NCBI GenBank assembly: GCA_038228695.1
Contig: JBBRPA010000003.1
Span: forward strand, 1-64,000
Direction of reading: 5' to 3'
Length of the DNA stretch: 64,000 nt
From: DASVRZ01 sp038228695
GTDB taxonomy: Bacteria > Verrucomicrobiota > Verrucomicrobiia > Chthoniobacterales > DASVRZ01
How positions within the stretch are numbered: position 1 is the stretch's first letter; the number at the start of each line of letters is the position of its first letter. The notes under the pieces are model-generated. The model was not told the origin of the DNA. It searched no databases and worked only from the letters and a program-made list of their open reading frames with translations. This document shows, piece after piece, positions 1 through 8,763 of the stretch. The position numbers and the translations under genes are program-made.

Positions 1-139
1 CACCTTCTACAACCCTTCCAGACTTCATTCCTCCCTCGACTATCAATCGCCTCTGGACTTTGAACACAACCTCAACCAGTCTCTAACCATCAACCAAATC
101 TAACACCTTATCCGTGTCCGTGTTTTCGAGGCCAGATCA
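1..139 (+). mobile_element. Right end of an IS3-family insertion sequence (left part outside window)
   Basis: The first 103 bases encode the C-terminal end of an IS3-type transposase. The sequence that follows, read on the minus strand from 139, begins TGATCTGGCC and has GGACAC further in, which is the usual layout of IS3-subgroup ends (TGATC with GGACAC about 20 bases inside). The element therefore appears to end at about 139. Immediately after it the sequence is in the hsdR reading frame, so the insertion sits inside that gene. The left end and the target duplication lie outside the window and could not be checked. Confidence 0.72.
2..103 (+). CDS. IS3-family transposase (OrfB), C-terminal fragment cut by the window edge
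   Basis: Translation from base 2 gives 33 residues and a TAA at 101-103. It contains NPSRLHSSLDYQSPLDFE, which matches the conserved C-terminal signature of IS3-family integrase-core transposases (usually RRPHSSLGY.SP..FE), just downstream of the catalytic Glu of the DDE domain. Only this tail is visible; the DDE residues and OrfA would lie to the left. The fragment is too short for an ORF-length filter but the motif is distinctive. Confidence 0.75.
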   Translation, partial: TFYNPSRLHSSLDYQSPLDFEHNLNQSLTINQI

Positions 140-2557
140 AAGCAACTGGCAGCGGCCTTGATCGACGGGACGAAGATCGTCATTACGACATTACAGAAAT
201 TCCCTTTTGTTCTCCGTGGGCTACTCCACGCCGCCGGAGCGGATAGCCACGAAAAGGCCAGCGAGGAACAGAAGCAATCTGCCAAGGAATGGAGCAAAGC
301 CATTTCCCAGAGGAAATATGCTGTGATCGTGGATGAGGCGCATTCCAGCCAAACCGGCGACGCCTCGCGAGAGATGAAAGAGATCCTCGGTGCGAGTAAC
401 GACGGAAAAGAAGATGAGGATTGGGAAGATCGGCTTAACACAGTGGTCGAATCGCGCGGACCGCAAGCGAATCTGAGTTTCTTTGCCTTCACGGCGACAC
501 CGAAAGGGAAAACGCTGGAGTTATTTGGTAGAAAACCTGTCAGGCAAGAAAAGCCGGTGGCGTTTCACACTTACAGTATGCGGCAGGCTATCGAGGAAGG
601 ATTCATCCTTGATGTGCTCCAGCGTTACACGTCTTACGCCACTTACTACAAACTGCAAAAACAGGCGGAGGATGATCCTGAGTTGCCTATCAAAAAGGCG
701 TCGCGAGCACTAGCAAAGTTCATGTCGCTGCATGAAACAAACATTAACCAAAAGACGGAAGTCATCATCGAGCATTTTCGAGAGCACGTGATGGGTCAAC
801 TCGGCGGGCGTGGCAAGGCGATGGTCGTGACGTCCTCCCGGCTCCATGCGGTTCGTTACAAACTGGCTTTCGAGGAATACCTCAAAGAAAACCACTATAC
901 CGATGTGCGCCCGTTGGTGGCTTTTAGCGGAACCGTCACCGTTCCCGAGACCGAACTGGAGTACACGGAACCTTCGATGAACGTCAATACGGTGACGGGA
1001 AAAACGATCAGCGAAAATCAGCTTCCTGAACGCTTTGCATCGCCTGATTATCAGGTTCTCTTGGTTGCGAACAAATATCAGACCGGTTTCGATCAACCAT
1101 TGCTCTGCGCGATGTATGTCGATAAGCGGCTGGACGGAGTGCAAGCCGTGCAGACCCTCTCTCGACTCAACCGCAAAATCCAAGGCAAGGAGGATCCTTT
1201 TGTTCTCGATTTTGAAAACAAGCCTGAGGACATCTACAAAGCTTTCAAGCCTTACTACGATACGACTAGTTTGCAGGAAGCATCGGACCCGTCACAGTTA
1301 GAAATGCTCAAGCATGAGTTAAACCTAACTCAGATCTACCATTGGAGTGAGGTCGAAGCGTTTGCCCGCATTTTTTACAAACCTATTTACCGCCAGGTGG
1401 CAGCCGACCATGCACAACTGCAATTGCATTTACAGCCAGCCGTGGACCGCTTCAACCAAATCGAAGAGGATGGGGAGCGGGATCGCTTTCGCACGCGTCT
1501 GCTTGGCTTCGTGAATGTCTATTCTTTTCTGAGCCAGATTATTCCGTTTGCGGATCGCGAACTCGAAATGCTGGCGAGCTTTGGGAAGTTTCTTGTGCCT
1601 CATCTGCCCATCGATCGTGGGGTTTCGGTGAAGTTAGGAAACGAAGTGGCATTGCGCTACTACCGATTACAGCAAGTGGCGCACGGAGCGATCAATCTGC
1701 GAGAGGGGGAGCCCGAGGGAGTCAAAAGCCCAACAGACGTGGGAACAGGCAGGGCACCCGAAAAGAAAGCACCGCTCTCCGAGATTATCGATGTCTTAAA
1801 CAGCCGTTTCGGAACTGCATTTACAGATGAGGATCGTCTTTTCTTTGAGCAAATCTTGGAAAAGGCGGTTAAGAACCAGCGGGTCATTGATACGGCGCTC
1901 TCCAATCCGCTCGACAAGTTTCAGCTCGGAATCAGAAAGATTATTGAAGAGCTAATGATCCAAAGGATGTCTGATAACGACGACATCGTTACTCGCTATA
2001 TGGATGACGAGGCATTTCAAGGTGCGGCATTCCCCATTTTAACCAAGGAAATCTTTGACATGATCAACGCGGCAGCGGGCCGGCGAACAATCGCGGAAAT
2101 CGTGGCCGGTGGTGAAGGAAATACCACCGAGTTCAAGTCCACTCTACGCGTCAACCTGCACACCAACGAAGTCGATCCGAAGATGGAGCACGCCGCATTG
2201 AAGACCATCGCCGCTTTTCTTAACTCGCTGGAGGGAGGAACATTAGTTATCGGCGTGAGCGATGCTGGTGGAGCCTTGGGTTTGGAGGCGGATAAGTTTC
2301 CCAACGAAGATAAAGTGAATTTGCACTTGGTAAACCTGCTAAAAACGAGACTGGGCGCTTCAAGCATGCTGCACATTCGACCGCATTTTGAGGATTTTGA
2401 GGGAAAACGTGTTCTTGTCGTCGATTGCACACCTAGCGGGCAGCCCGTCTATTTAAAGAATGGAAAAGACGAAGAGTTTTACATCCGTGCAGGCGCATCG
2501 TCCACTTCCCTCGCGCCAAGTGAGATGAATGCTTTTATCAAACAGCGATTTAGGTAG
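140..2557 (+). pseudogene. hsdR: Type I restriction enzyme R subunit (HsdR), 5'-truncated by the IS, with C-terminal AlbA_2 domain
   Basis: HsdR is the ATP-dependent translocase and nuclease subunit of type I restriction complexes. The frame is open from base 140, directly after the IS end, and starts KQLAAALIDGTKIVITTLQKFPF, which is internal HsdR sequence between helicase motifs I and II. Later helicase motifs are intact: DEAH (VIVDEAHSS), FTATP, the SSRLHAVRYK region, and GFDQP followed by QTLSRLNR. The nuclease domain and Walker A would be in the missing N-terminal half. The last 130 or so residues (from EGNTTEFKST) form an AlbA_2/Schlafen-type domain, not usual in HsdR. The apparent TTG start at 158 is unlikely to be real. 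No other frame break is visible, so inactivation rests on the IS alone. HsdM and HsdS are not in the window. Confidence 0.85.
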
Positions 2558-2868
2558 TCTTAAGCGCCGACAGCCCCGACCCCGCTTTTGCCTTAGTGCG
2601 GCAGAAACTGCAAAAGCAAATCGACCGGCTTTAGCAATCGATTCGTCCAATAAAGTGACGCCCGAACTCGGGGACAAGTGCCCTGTGGCATAGACGCTGA
2701 AAATTTCCAACCGTCCAACTCATCGCCCGGTTGGAAAAGACACCGCGTTCCAGCAACTGACTTTGAAAAAACGGCCCCTACACTCCGATCTTCGACGGTC
2801 TAGAAAATCTCAGGAAGGTTGAAGATCTTTGTCTAGGCCCTCGTTTCCCAGCCGATGGAGTCAAGCCC
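2558..2868. other. Intergenic region between hsdR remnant and vapC
   Basis: These 311 bases separate two converging genes. I see no credible reading frame, no tRNA and no hairpin followed by a T-tract. A minus-strand frame of 85 codons reaching into it overlaps the hsdR 3' end and has no recognisable motifs. Confidence 0.5.
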
Positions 2869-3300
2869 TCATGGGCCTAGTGGATTCCAAAGACGGCTAA
2901 AGCCAACGCTCTGGAAATCCTTTTCATTGGCTGTAGCAAACTCGGTCACGCCGTGATGGCGCAAGGTTAAGGCTAACCGAAGGTCGATAATCCGTCGGGA
3001 GGCGAAATGGACCACTGAAGCTTGCCGCCAGACTTCCTCCATTACGGGCGCAGCTTCGATGAGCACCCACGATCTGTTTTTCCGATAGGTTTGGCAAATT
3101 GCCACCGCCTTCTCAGCACTGAGCGGCCGGGAAAAAATCTTTTCGTTGCGTAACTTGAGATAAAGTTCCACTAACACCAGCTCACAAATAGCGACATCTT
3201 TTCGAGCTACTAAAGACCGGATAAAGTCTGCCGCTTGTGCATGGAACGGGGAAGCCGAGTTGACCGCATGCACGGCGATATTGGTGTCGAAACTGAGCAT
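2869..3300 (-). CDS. vapC: PIN-domain toxin, VapC-like ribonuclease
   Basis: The 143-residue protein starts MLSFDTNIAVHAV, the usual first strand of a PIN domain with its metal-binding Asp. A conserved Glu follows in ELVLVELY, and the later acidic cluster appears as RRIIDLRLALTLRHHG and ATANEKDF. PIN toxins of VapBC modules are Mg-dependent RNases that cleave tRNA or rRNA. The gene starts 6 bases after the stop of the upstream antitoxin-like gene, the standard antitoxin-first order. Length is typical. The RNA target cannot be read from sequence. Confidence 0.88.
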   Translation of the reverse strand: MLSFDTNIAVHAVNSASPFHAQAADFIRSLVARKDVAICELVLVELYLKLRNEKIFSRPLSAEKAVAICQTYRKNRSWVLIEAAPVMEEVWRQASVVHFASRRIIDLRLALTLRHHGVTEFATANEKDFQSVGFSRLWNPLGP

Positions 3301-3306
3301 AACAGG

Positions 3307-3537
3307 TTAATCGTGGCAAAGAGCAGTCCACTGCTCTTCCGGTGCCAGTGTCTCGCCAAGATCATAGGCGGAAGGCATAGCCCACTCCGTGGCACGCTCC
3401 CGCCCGGGTGGATGATGCAGAATGATCTCTTCCAATCCCCGGCGCACCACTTCAGCGAAACTCATTTCGTTTTCAGTGGCGATACGTTTGGCCTCACGGA
3501 AAAGCGCATCGGGGATTTGAACCTGTGTTTTTACCAT
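3307..3537 (-). CDS. vapB: Ribbon-helix-helix antitoxin, VapB-like
   Basis: The 76-residue protein starts MVKTQVQIPDALFREAKR, a typical ribbon-helix-helix beta strand followed by a helix, with SFAEVVRRGLEEII as the second helix. The C-terminal tail (LAPEEQWTALCHD) would be the toxin-binding part. A longer frame begins 17 codons upstream at 3588, but the ATG at 3535-3537 puts the strand at the extreme N-terminus as usual, so it is preferred. It probably represses its own operon together with the PIN toxin; no operator palindrome was confirmed. Confidence 0.83.
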   Translation of the reverse strand: MVKTQVQIPDALFREAKRIATENEMSFAEVVRRGLEEIILHHPPGRERATEWAMPSAYDLGETLAPEEQWTALCHD

Positions 3538-3727
3538 GATGGCAATTCGCCACACTGCGCGTCTCTTGTCAACTGGTTCGGCGGTCAATAATCGAACCCG
3601 TTGCCCGCTTGCCGGTTCCGAAATCGTCAGTAGTTACGAGCGGTTGCGGAAAAAATCGATCTTCTTTTAACTTCACGAACTTTTCTCTGGAGGCGCGGGG
3701 GAGGGCGTTTCAATATCAGCGTTTCCA

Positions 3728-4426
3728 ATGAACCAGCCGAGAAATTCCATACCCCGTCACATCGCTGTGATCATGGATGGCAACGGCCGTTGGGCCCGAG
3801 AGCGCGGTTTGCCCCGCGTGGAGGGGCACCGCGAGGGCGCTAAGACGGTCCAGCGCGTGATCGATGGATGCATCGAGGTCGGGGTGGAGTTTCTCACGCT
3901 CTATGCATTTTCCGTGGAAAACTGGAAACGTCCCAAGCTGGAAGTGGCCGCTCTGATGCGCCTCCTGATCGAGTTTCTCCGCTCTCGGCACTCCGAAATG
4001 CTGGAAAAAAACATCCGCCTGCGGGTGATCGGCCGGATTTCTGATCTGCCTCTGAAAACGCTTGCTCAAGTCGAGAAATCCATCGCTGCCACCGCCCAAA
4101 ACACCGGGCTCACCCTCATTCTGGCACTCAGCTACGGTTCGCGGACGGAAATCCTCGAGGCGGTCAACCATCTGATCGCGCAAGCACCGAAAACACCCGT
4201 GACCGAGGAGCAATTTAACCGCGCTCTTTACACCGCAGAATATCCCGATCCGGACCTCCTCATTCGCACCTCTGGAGAGATGCGCCTTTCCAATTTTCTC
4301 CTCTGGCAGATGAGTTACACGGAAATTTACGTCACAAAAAAGCTCTGGCCGGAATTTTTACGTGCAGATTTTCTGGAAGCCGTGCATAATTTTACGCATA
4401 GAGAAAGAAGGTATGGCGGAATTTAG
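3728..4426 (+). CDS. uppS: Undecaprenyl diphosphate synthase (cis-prenyltransferase)
   Basis: UppS makes the C55 lipid carrier for peptidoglycan and LPS by cis-condensing isopentenyl diphosphate onto farnesyl diphosphate. The 232-residue protein shows the family's blocks in order: HIAVIMDGNGRWA with the catalytic Asp near residue 17, the GHREG block, LYAFSVENWKR, and near the C-terminus RTSGEMRLSNFLLWQ followed by YTEIYVT and LWPEF. It is slightly shorter than usual (about 240-250). It opens a co-directional block of envelope genes; the NtrC-like regulator starts 21 bases after its stop. Confidence 0.95.
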   Translation: MNQPRNSIPRHIAVIMDGNGRWARERGLPRVEGHREGAKTVQRVIDGCIEVGVEFLTLYAFSVENWKRPKLEVAALMRLLIEFLRSRHSEMLEKNIRLRVIGRISDLPLKTLAQVEKSIAATAQNTGLTLILALSYGSRTEILEAVNHLIAQAPKTPVTEEQFNRALYTAEYPDPDLLIRTSGEMRLSNFLLWQMSYTEIYVTKKLWPEFLRADFLEAVHNFTHRERRYGGI

Positions 4427-4447
4427 CCATAGCTCAAAGAATTACCC

Positions 4448-5896
4448 ATGCAAACTATCCTACTCGTTGATCCCGAAACCGACTTTCTGGAGTGGGCTCA
4501 AAACCAACTAACTACGAGCACCACGCAAGTCATCACTGCTACGGCGGCGGATGAGGCGATGAAAATTTTTGCCAAGGACGAGCCGGATTTGGTCATCACT
4601 GAGACGCATTTGCTCCCATTCAGCGGTATGGAATTGCTGGCTCGGATTCGCCAGCGCGATCCGAATGCGATGGTCATCCTAATCAGCGCCTATGGCACGA
4701 CCCAGTCGGTCATCGAATCGATGAAGCTGGGCGCTTTTGATTTCATTCGCAAAGAGGCGCTGCCCTTCAATCTCAAGCCCGTTGTCGATGCCGCGCTCAC
4801 CTCGCAAGCCGAGATGCGCGCCGCGACTGAATTCAAGCCGCAACTCACCGTCGAGCAGCATCAGGAAAGTATCGTGGGCCAGTCACCGGCCATGCAACAG
4901 GTCTTCAAAATGATCGGCCGCGTCGCCCACAGTGAGGCACCGGTGATGATCACGGGCGAGAGCGGCTCGGGTAAAGAACTCGTTGCGCGGGCCATCCACC
5001 ACTACAGCAATCGGAGCGAGGCGAGCTATCTCGCGATCAATTGTGCCGCGATTCCGGAGAATCTGCTCGAAAGCGAACTTTTCGGGCATGAGAAAGGCGC
5101 CTTCACCGGAGCTATCTCGCAGCGGGTCGGGCGGTTCGAGCAATGCAACGGCGGCACGCTTTTTCTCGACGAAATCGGGGACATGCCGCTCCAAGTTCAA
5201 AGCAAAATCCTGCGCGTTCTCCAAGAGGGCGAATTTTCCCGGGTCGGTGGAAATGTGACCCTGAAAACCGATGTGCGAATCATCGCCGCGACGAATAAAA
5301 CGCTCGAGCAGGAAGTCGCGAACAAGCATTTCCGCGAGGATCTTTTTTATCGATTAAACGTCGTCCGAATTCACCTGCCGCCGCTCCGCCAACGCAGGGA
5401 GGATATCAAACTGCTTGCGGAATATTTCCTGCAAAAGGTCTCCACGATGCGCCACACGCCACGGATCCGGCTCTCCGAGGAAGCGGTTCGCGTGCTCGAG
5501 GCCTATCCTTGGCCCGGAAACGTTCGCGAGTTGGAAAACACCATCCAACGGGCCTCGGTACTCGCGACCAGCGAAGTGTTGATGCCGAAAGACATCCCGC
5601 TGGGACTCGCTTCACCAATCAACGATACGCAGTCCCACTCGATCATGGGCGGTGACAATTCCGGGAACTCCGGAATCTTGACGGTGGAAGGCGCGATCGA
5701 ACTGCTTCTGAGCAAAGCGCTCGCCGACAGTAGTATCCAGCTTTTGCCTTGGCTGGAACGCGAATTCACCCTCTATGCGATGCAGACGACAAAGGGCAAC
5801 CAAGTAAAATCTGCCAAACTCCTCGGCATCACTCGCGCCACTCTCCGCAAACGGATTGAGCGTTACGGAATCACTCGCGAGCTAACCATTCAGTAG
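4448..5896 (+). CDS. Sigma-54-dependent response regulator (NtrC family) with Glu at the phosphorylation position
   Basis: 482 residues with three parts. Residues 1-120 form a receiver domain. The central AAA+ domain has Walker A GESGSGKE, the sigma-54 contact loop GAFTGA, Walker B GGTLFLDEIGD and the arginine region FREDLFYRLNVV. The Fis-type HTH is at the C-terminus (NQVKSAKLLGITRATLRKRIE). In the receiver the usual phospho-acceptor Asp is Glu52 (DLVITETHL), and the acidic pair near the N-terminus is reduced to Asp8-Pro9; the Ser80 and Lys102 positions are conserved. Glu at this site can mimic phosphorylation in other regulators, so constitutive or phosphate-independent activity is plausible but inferred. 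No histidine kinase is adjacent. The gene lies 21 bases after uppS. Its target promoters are unknown. Confidence 0.92.
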   Translation: MQTILLVDPETDFLEWAQNQLTTSTTQVITATAADEAMKIFAKDEPDLVITETHLLPFSGMELLARIRQRDPNAMVILISAYGTTQSVIESMKLGAFDFIRKEALPFNLKPVVDAALTSQAEMRAATEFKPQLTVEQHQESIVGQSPAMQQVFKMIGRVAHSEAPVMITGESGSGKELVARAIHHYSNRSEASYLAINCAAIPENLLESELFGHEKGAFTGAISQRVGRFEQCNGGTLFLDEIGDMPLQVQSKILRVLQEGEFSRVGGNVTLKTDVRIIAATNKTLEQEVANKHFREDLFYRLNVVRIHLPPLRQRREDIKLLAEYFLQKVSTMRHTPRIRLSEEAVRVLEAYPWPGNVRELENTIQRASVLATSEVLMPKDIPLGLASPINDTQSHSIMGGDNSGNSGILTVEGAIELLLSKALADSSIQLLPWLEREFTLYAMQTTKGNQVKSAKLLGITRATLRKRIERYGITRELTIQ

Positions 5897-5942
5897 TTGT
5901 TTCAGGCGAGAGTTGTCGCGCAGATTTTCGCAAGTTTCTCCT

Positions 5943-6722
5943 ATGGCCATCGCGAGTTATCAGTGGAAATCCGGGGAATGGCAGCCGGCGACAAGCGTAC
6001 CTCTGAGCGACCGGGGTTTTCGCCACGGGATGTCCGCGTTTGCCACGGTGCGAATTCACCACGGGAAACTGATCTCGCTGCCAGAGCATCTGGAGAAACT
6101 GCGAGTGAGCTGCGCCGCATTCGGTCTGAGGCAACCGCCTGAGGGACTGGGACATTTCGTTCCCGAGGTTTCCGCCGGGCTGGCTCGAATTCACATCACG
6201 GCAGGTGACGGCGCTTTTCTCGATGGGCTAGACAATGGACGGATTTTCGTCGTCGTTGAAGCGGGTTTGGAACGTCCACCTCCGGTTTCGTTGGCGATCT
6301 CCGAGACGCCGCATGAGGCGTTTTTACCCGGGCAAAAAACGGGTAACTACTGGCCCAACATCGCCGCATTCCGTAGTGCCCGGAACCAGCAGGCAGACGA
6401 AATCGTCCTCGTGAATACGAGTGGGCATGTCATTTCGGCTAGCTTGGCCAATTTATTCGCGGTGCTCGATGGCGAAGTGCTCACCCCGCGAGTAGCCAGC
6501 GGTGCGCGGGCCGGGGTCATGCGGGACTGGGTCATTGCGCGCACGGAAACGATCGTGGGCGATTTTCATCCGGAGCAACTTGGCGCAGCGGGCGAGATTT
6601 TTCTAGCTAGCAGCGCTTATGGCATCGCACCGATCGCAACGTTTAGAGGCCGTTCGCTCCCAGGTCATTCGCTCGGCGCGAAATTGCGTGACGAATACCT
6701 TGAGTGGCTGGAAAAGTTTTAA
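5943..6722 (+). CDS. Class IV PLP-dependent aminotransferase or lyase (IlvE/PabC-like)
   Basis: 259 residues from the ATG at 5943; a TTG-led extension of 10 codons was rejected because the fold normally begins near the VPLSDRGFRHG block. The PLP-binding Lys is Lys132 in QKTGNYWPNI, which matches the class IV K-T/S-x-NY motif. VPLSDRGFRHGMSAFATVRI near the N-terminus and EIVLVNTSGHVISASLANLF are the other conserved blocks. The family includes branched-chain aminotransferase, D-amino acid aminotransferase and aminodeoxychorismate lyase; the short length and the ASLANLF block fit the PabC-like group best, but the substrate is not settled. It follows the regulator by 46 bases. Confidence 0.85.
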   Translation: MAIASYQWKSGEWQPATSVPLSDRGFRHGMSAFATVRIHHGKLISLPEHLEKLRVSCAAFGLRQPPEGLGHFVPEVSAGLARIHITAGDGAFLDGLDNGRIFVVVEAGLERPPPVSLAISETPHEAFLPGQKTGNYWPNIAAFRSARNQQADEIVLVNTSGHVISASLANLFAVLDGEVLTPRVASGARAGVMRDWVIARTETIVGDFHPEQLGAAGEIFLASSAYGIAPIATFRGRSLPGHSLGAKLRDEYLEWLEKF

Positions 6723-6773
6723 GGAAAGGAACTCGCCTCGCCGGATGCCGTTCAATTATTGTTCACTTTGCTC

Positions 6774-7631
6774 ATGTTTCCCGCGCTAACCATTTTAATT
6801 CCCGCTTACAACGAGGTGGACGCCCTTCCCGAGACCGTCGCGCTGGTGGCCGCGCACGAACAGCTTTTCGAAAAACTGGAGATTATCGTGATCAACGATG
6901 GTTCGACCGACGGCACGGGCGATGTCGCTGCGAAACTGCCGGTGCGTGTGATTCATCACGAACGCAACCACGGCTACGGAGCGTCGCTCAAGGATGGCTT
7001 GCGTGCGGCGAGCCATGATTGGATTTTGATTATTGATGCCGACGGCACCTATCCGATCGACCAGATTCCACGTCTGCTCGAGGAGCGCGGAGAGAACGAC
7101 ATGGTCGTCGGCGCGCGCACTGGCGAGGTCGTCCAAGTGCCGCTCATGCGGCGTCCCGCCAAGTGGATCATCACCCGGCTCGCGGAATATCTCAGCCAGC
7201 AGAAAATCCCCGACCTGAACTCCGGTCTGCGCCTGTTTCGCCGAGAAGTGGCGATGCGTTTTTTCTCACTTTACCCGGACGGCTTTTCGTTCACCACCAC
7301 GATCACCTTGGCCATGCTAACCAATCGTTACCGGGTGAAGTTTCTACCCATCAATTACCACAAACGGATCGGCAAAAGCAGCATCCGACCCTTTCACGAT
7401 TTTGTGAACTTCACGCTCCTGATTATTCGGATTTGCGCCTACTTCAAGCCGCTGAACGTCTTCGTGCCGCCAGCGCTGCTTTTCATCCTACTCGGGATGG
7501 GTAAGGGCACGCTCGACTACGTGCGCGAGGGACACCTAGGTTTGCTTGGTGTCGGTCTAGTGCTCACCGGCATCCAAATGCTCTGTATCGGATTGCTCGC
7601 AGACTTGGTTGACCAGCGGATGAAGCTGTAA
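6774..7631 (+). CDS. Family 2 glycosyltransferase, polyprenyl-phosphate mannose/glucose synthase-like, with C-terminal membrane helices
   Basis: 285 residues from the ATG at 6774 (a TTG 15 bases upstream is possible). The GT-A fold is clear: TILIPAYNE, VINDGSTDGT, HGYGASLKDGL, and the metal-binding DADGTYP. NSGLRLFRR and an amphipathic segment follow. Two hydrophobic segments at the C-terminus (around LNVFVPPALLFILLGMG and LGVGLVLTGIQMLCIGLLA) anchor it to the inner membrane. Such enzymes move a sugar from a nucleotide donor to a polyprenyl phosphate, giving the donor used by GT-C transferases; several GT-C-like proteins occur near 55.7-61 kb. The sugar and acceptor are inferred from family only. 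Confidence 0.88.
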   Translation: MFPALTILIPAYNEVDALPETVALVAAHEQLFEKLEIIVINDGSTDGTGDVAAKLPVRVIHHERNHGYGASLKDGLRAASHDWILIIDADGTYPIDQIPRLLEERGENDMVVGARTGEVVQVPLMRRPAKWIITRLAEYLSQQKIPDLNSGLRLFRREVAMRFFSLYPDGFSFTTTITLAMLTNRYRVKFLPINYHKRIGKSSIRPFHDFVNFTLLIIRICAYFKPLNVFVPPALLFILLGMGKGTLDYVREGHLGLLGVGLVLTGIQMLCIGLLADLVDQRMKL

Positions 7632-7703
7632 ACTGACCCCTGAGCTACGTAAAAAAATGCAGCGACTGACTTCAAAAATTCTCAGAACCAAAAACATAGC
7701 CTG

Positions 7704-8744
7704 ATGGAAACAAATCGCGTCAAAGAGTTGATCGAAGCCTTTCGAGGAAAGCGAATCCTCGTGATTGGCGATGTTATGCTCGACGAATTCATCTGGGGCA
7801 AAGTGAGCCGGATTTCTCCCGAGGCTCCGGTCCCTGTGGTAGAAGTGACGGGGGAATCGGCCTATCCCGGAGGTGCGGCCAACGTCGCCCGCAACCTGCG
7901 CGAATTTTGCGATAGCGCTCTCGTCATGGGAGTAATCGGCTGCGACCGCCACGGGGAGCAACTCCGTCGTCTCATGGACGAGTTAGGACTCGATTTAAGC
8001 TGCCTTTTTGACGAGCCCGGTTACCAGACGATTGTGAAAACGCGGATCGTCGCCCGCCAGCAGCAAATGGTCCGGGTCGATCGCGAGACGAAGACGATTC
8101 CCGGGGAAAAATGGATGGCTCGGGCACTCAAACGGATCGAGGAAGTGTTGCCCAACGTCGATGCGGTCATTTTCGAAGACTACGCCAAAGGATTGCTCGG
8201 TCAGGAATTTGTCTCGCAAGCGACAGAACAAATCGTCAAAGCAGGAAAAATCGTCACCGCCGATCCAAATCCAAAAAACCCGCTCGCCTGGAAGGGATTG
8301 ACGGCCATTAAACCCAACCGGACGGAGGCGTTTCGGTGCGCCGGGGTGATCGAAAACGATCCGGATGCAGACTTCACTCCCGATTCGCGTCTGGCCGAGG
8401 TCAGCCGAAATCTTTTTGAGCAATGGCAGACCCGCCATTTGCTCATCACCTTGGGCGAGCACGGCATGGTTTTGCTGGAAAAGGATGCTGCTCCCTACCA
8501 TATTCCGACCCGAGCCCGGGAAGTTTACGATGTCTCCGGAGCGGGCGACACCGCGATTGCCCTTTTCACCCTCGCACTGGCCGCGGGGGCTACAGCGCGT
8601 GAGGCGGCGGAGATTTCCAACCACGCCAGCAGCGTGGTGGTGGGAAAACTCGGCACGGCAACGCTCACCCCAGATGAATTATTGACCAGTTTTGAACAGC
8701 ACGGGGCTGTCCCGGTGTCTCAACAAAAGGAGTTGTTTGTTTGA
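7704..8744 (+). CDS. hldA: D-glycero-beta-D-manno-heptose-7-phosphate kinase (RfaE domain I)
   Basis: 346 residues of the PfkB/ribokinase family. Visible blocks are LVIGDVMLDEFIWG, PVPVVEV, YPGGAANVARNL near the N-terminus, ADPNPKNP mid-protein and the C-terminal anion-hole motif VSGAGDT with the catalytic Asp. These match the kinase half of HldE/RfaE, which phosphorylates heptose 7-phosphate at C1 for LPS inner-core heptose. The nucleotidyltransferase half of bifunctional HldE is absent, so a separate adenylyltransferase must be elsewhere. The heptose bisphosphatase gene follows 19 bases later, supporting the assignment. Confidence 0.92.
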   Translation: METNRVKELIEAFRGKRILVIGDVMLDEFIWGKVSRISPEAPVPVVEVTGESAYPGGAANVARNLREFCDSALVMGVIGCDRHGEQLRRLMDELGLDLSCLFDEPGYQTIVKTRIVARQQQMVRVDRETKTIPGEKWMARALKRIEEVLPNVDAVIFEDYAKGLLGQEFVSQATEQIVKAGKIVTADPNPKNPLAWKGLTAIKPNRTEAFRCAGVIENDPDADFTPDSRLAEVSRNLFEQWQTRHLLITLGEHGMVLLEKDAAPYHIPTRAREVYDVSGAGDTAIALFTLALAAGATAREAAEISNHASSVVVGKLGTATLTPDELLTSFEQHGAVPVSQQKELFV

Positions 8745-8763
8745 GGGCGACTCTTTTGCGGCT

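Noticed and set aside
158..160. TTG as a real start of the hsdR remnant
   Set aside because: The frame and the HsdR similarity continue upstream to the IS end, so this is an internal Leu codon.
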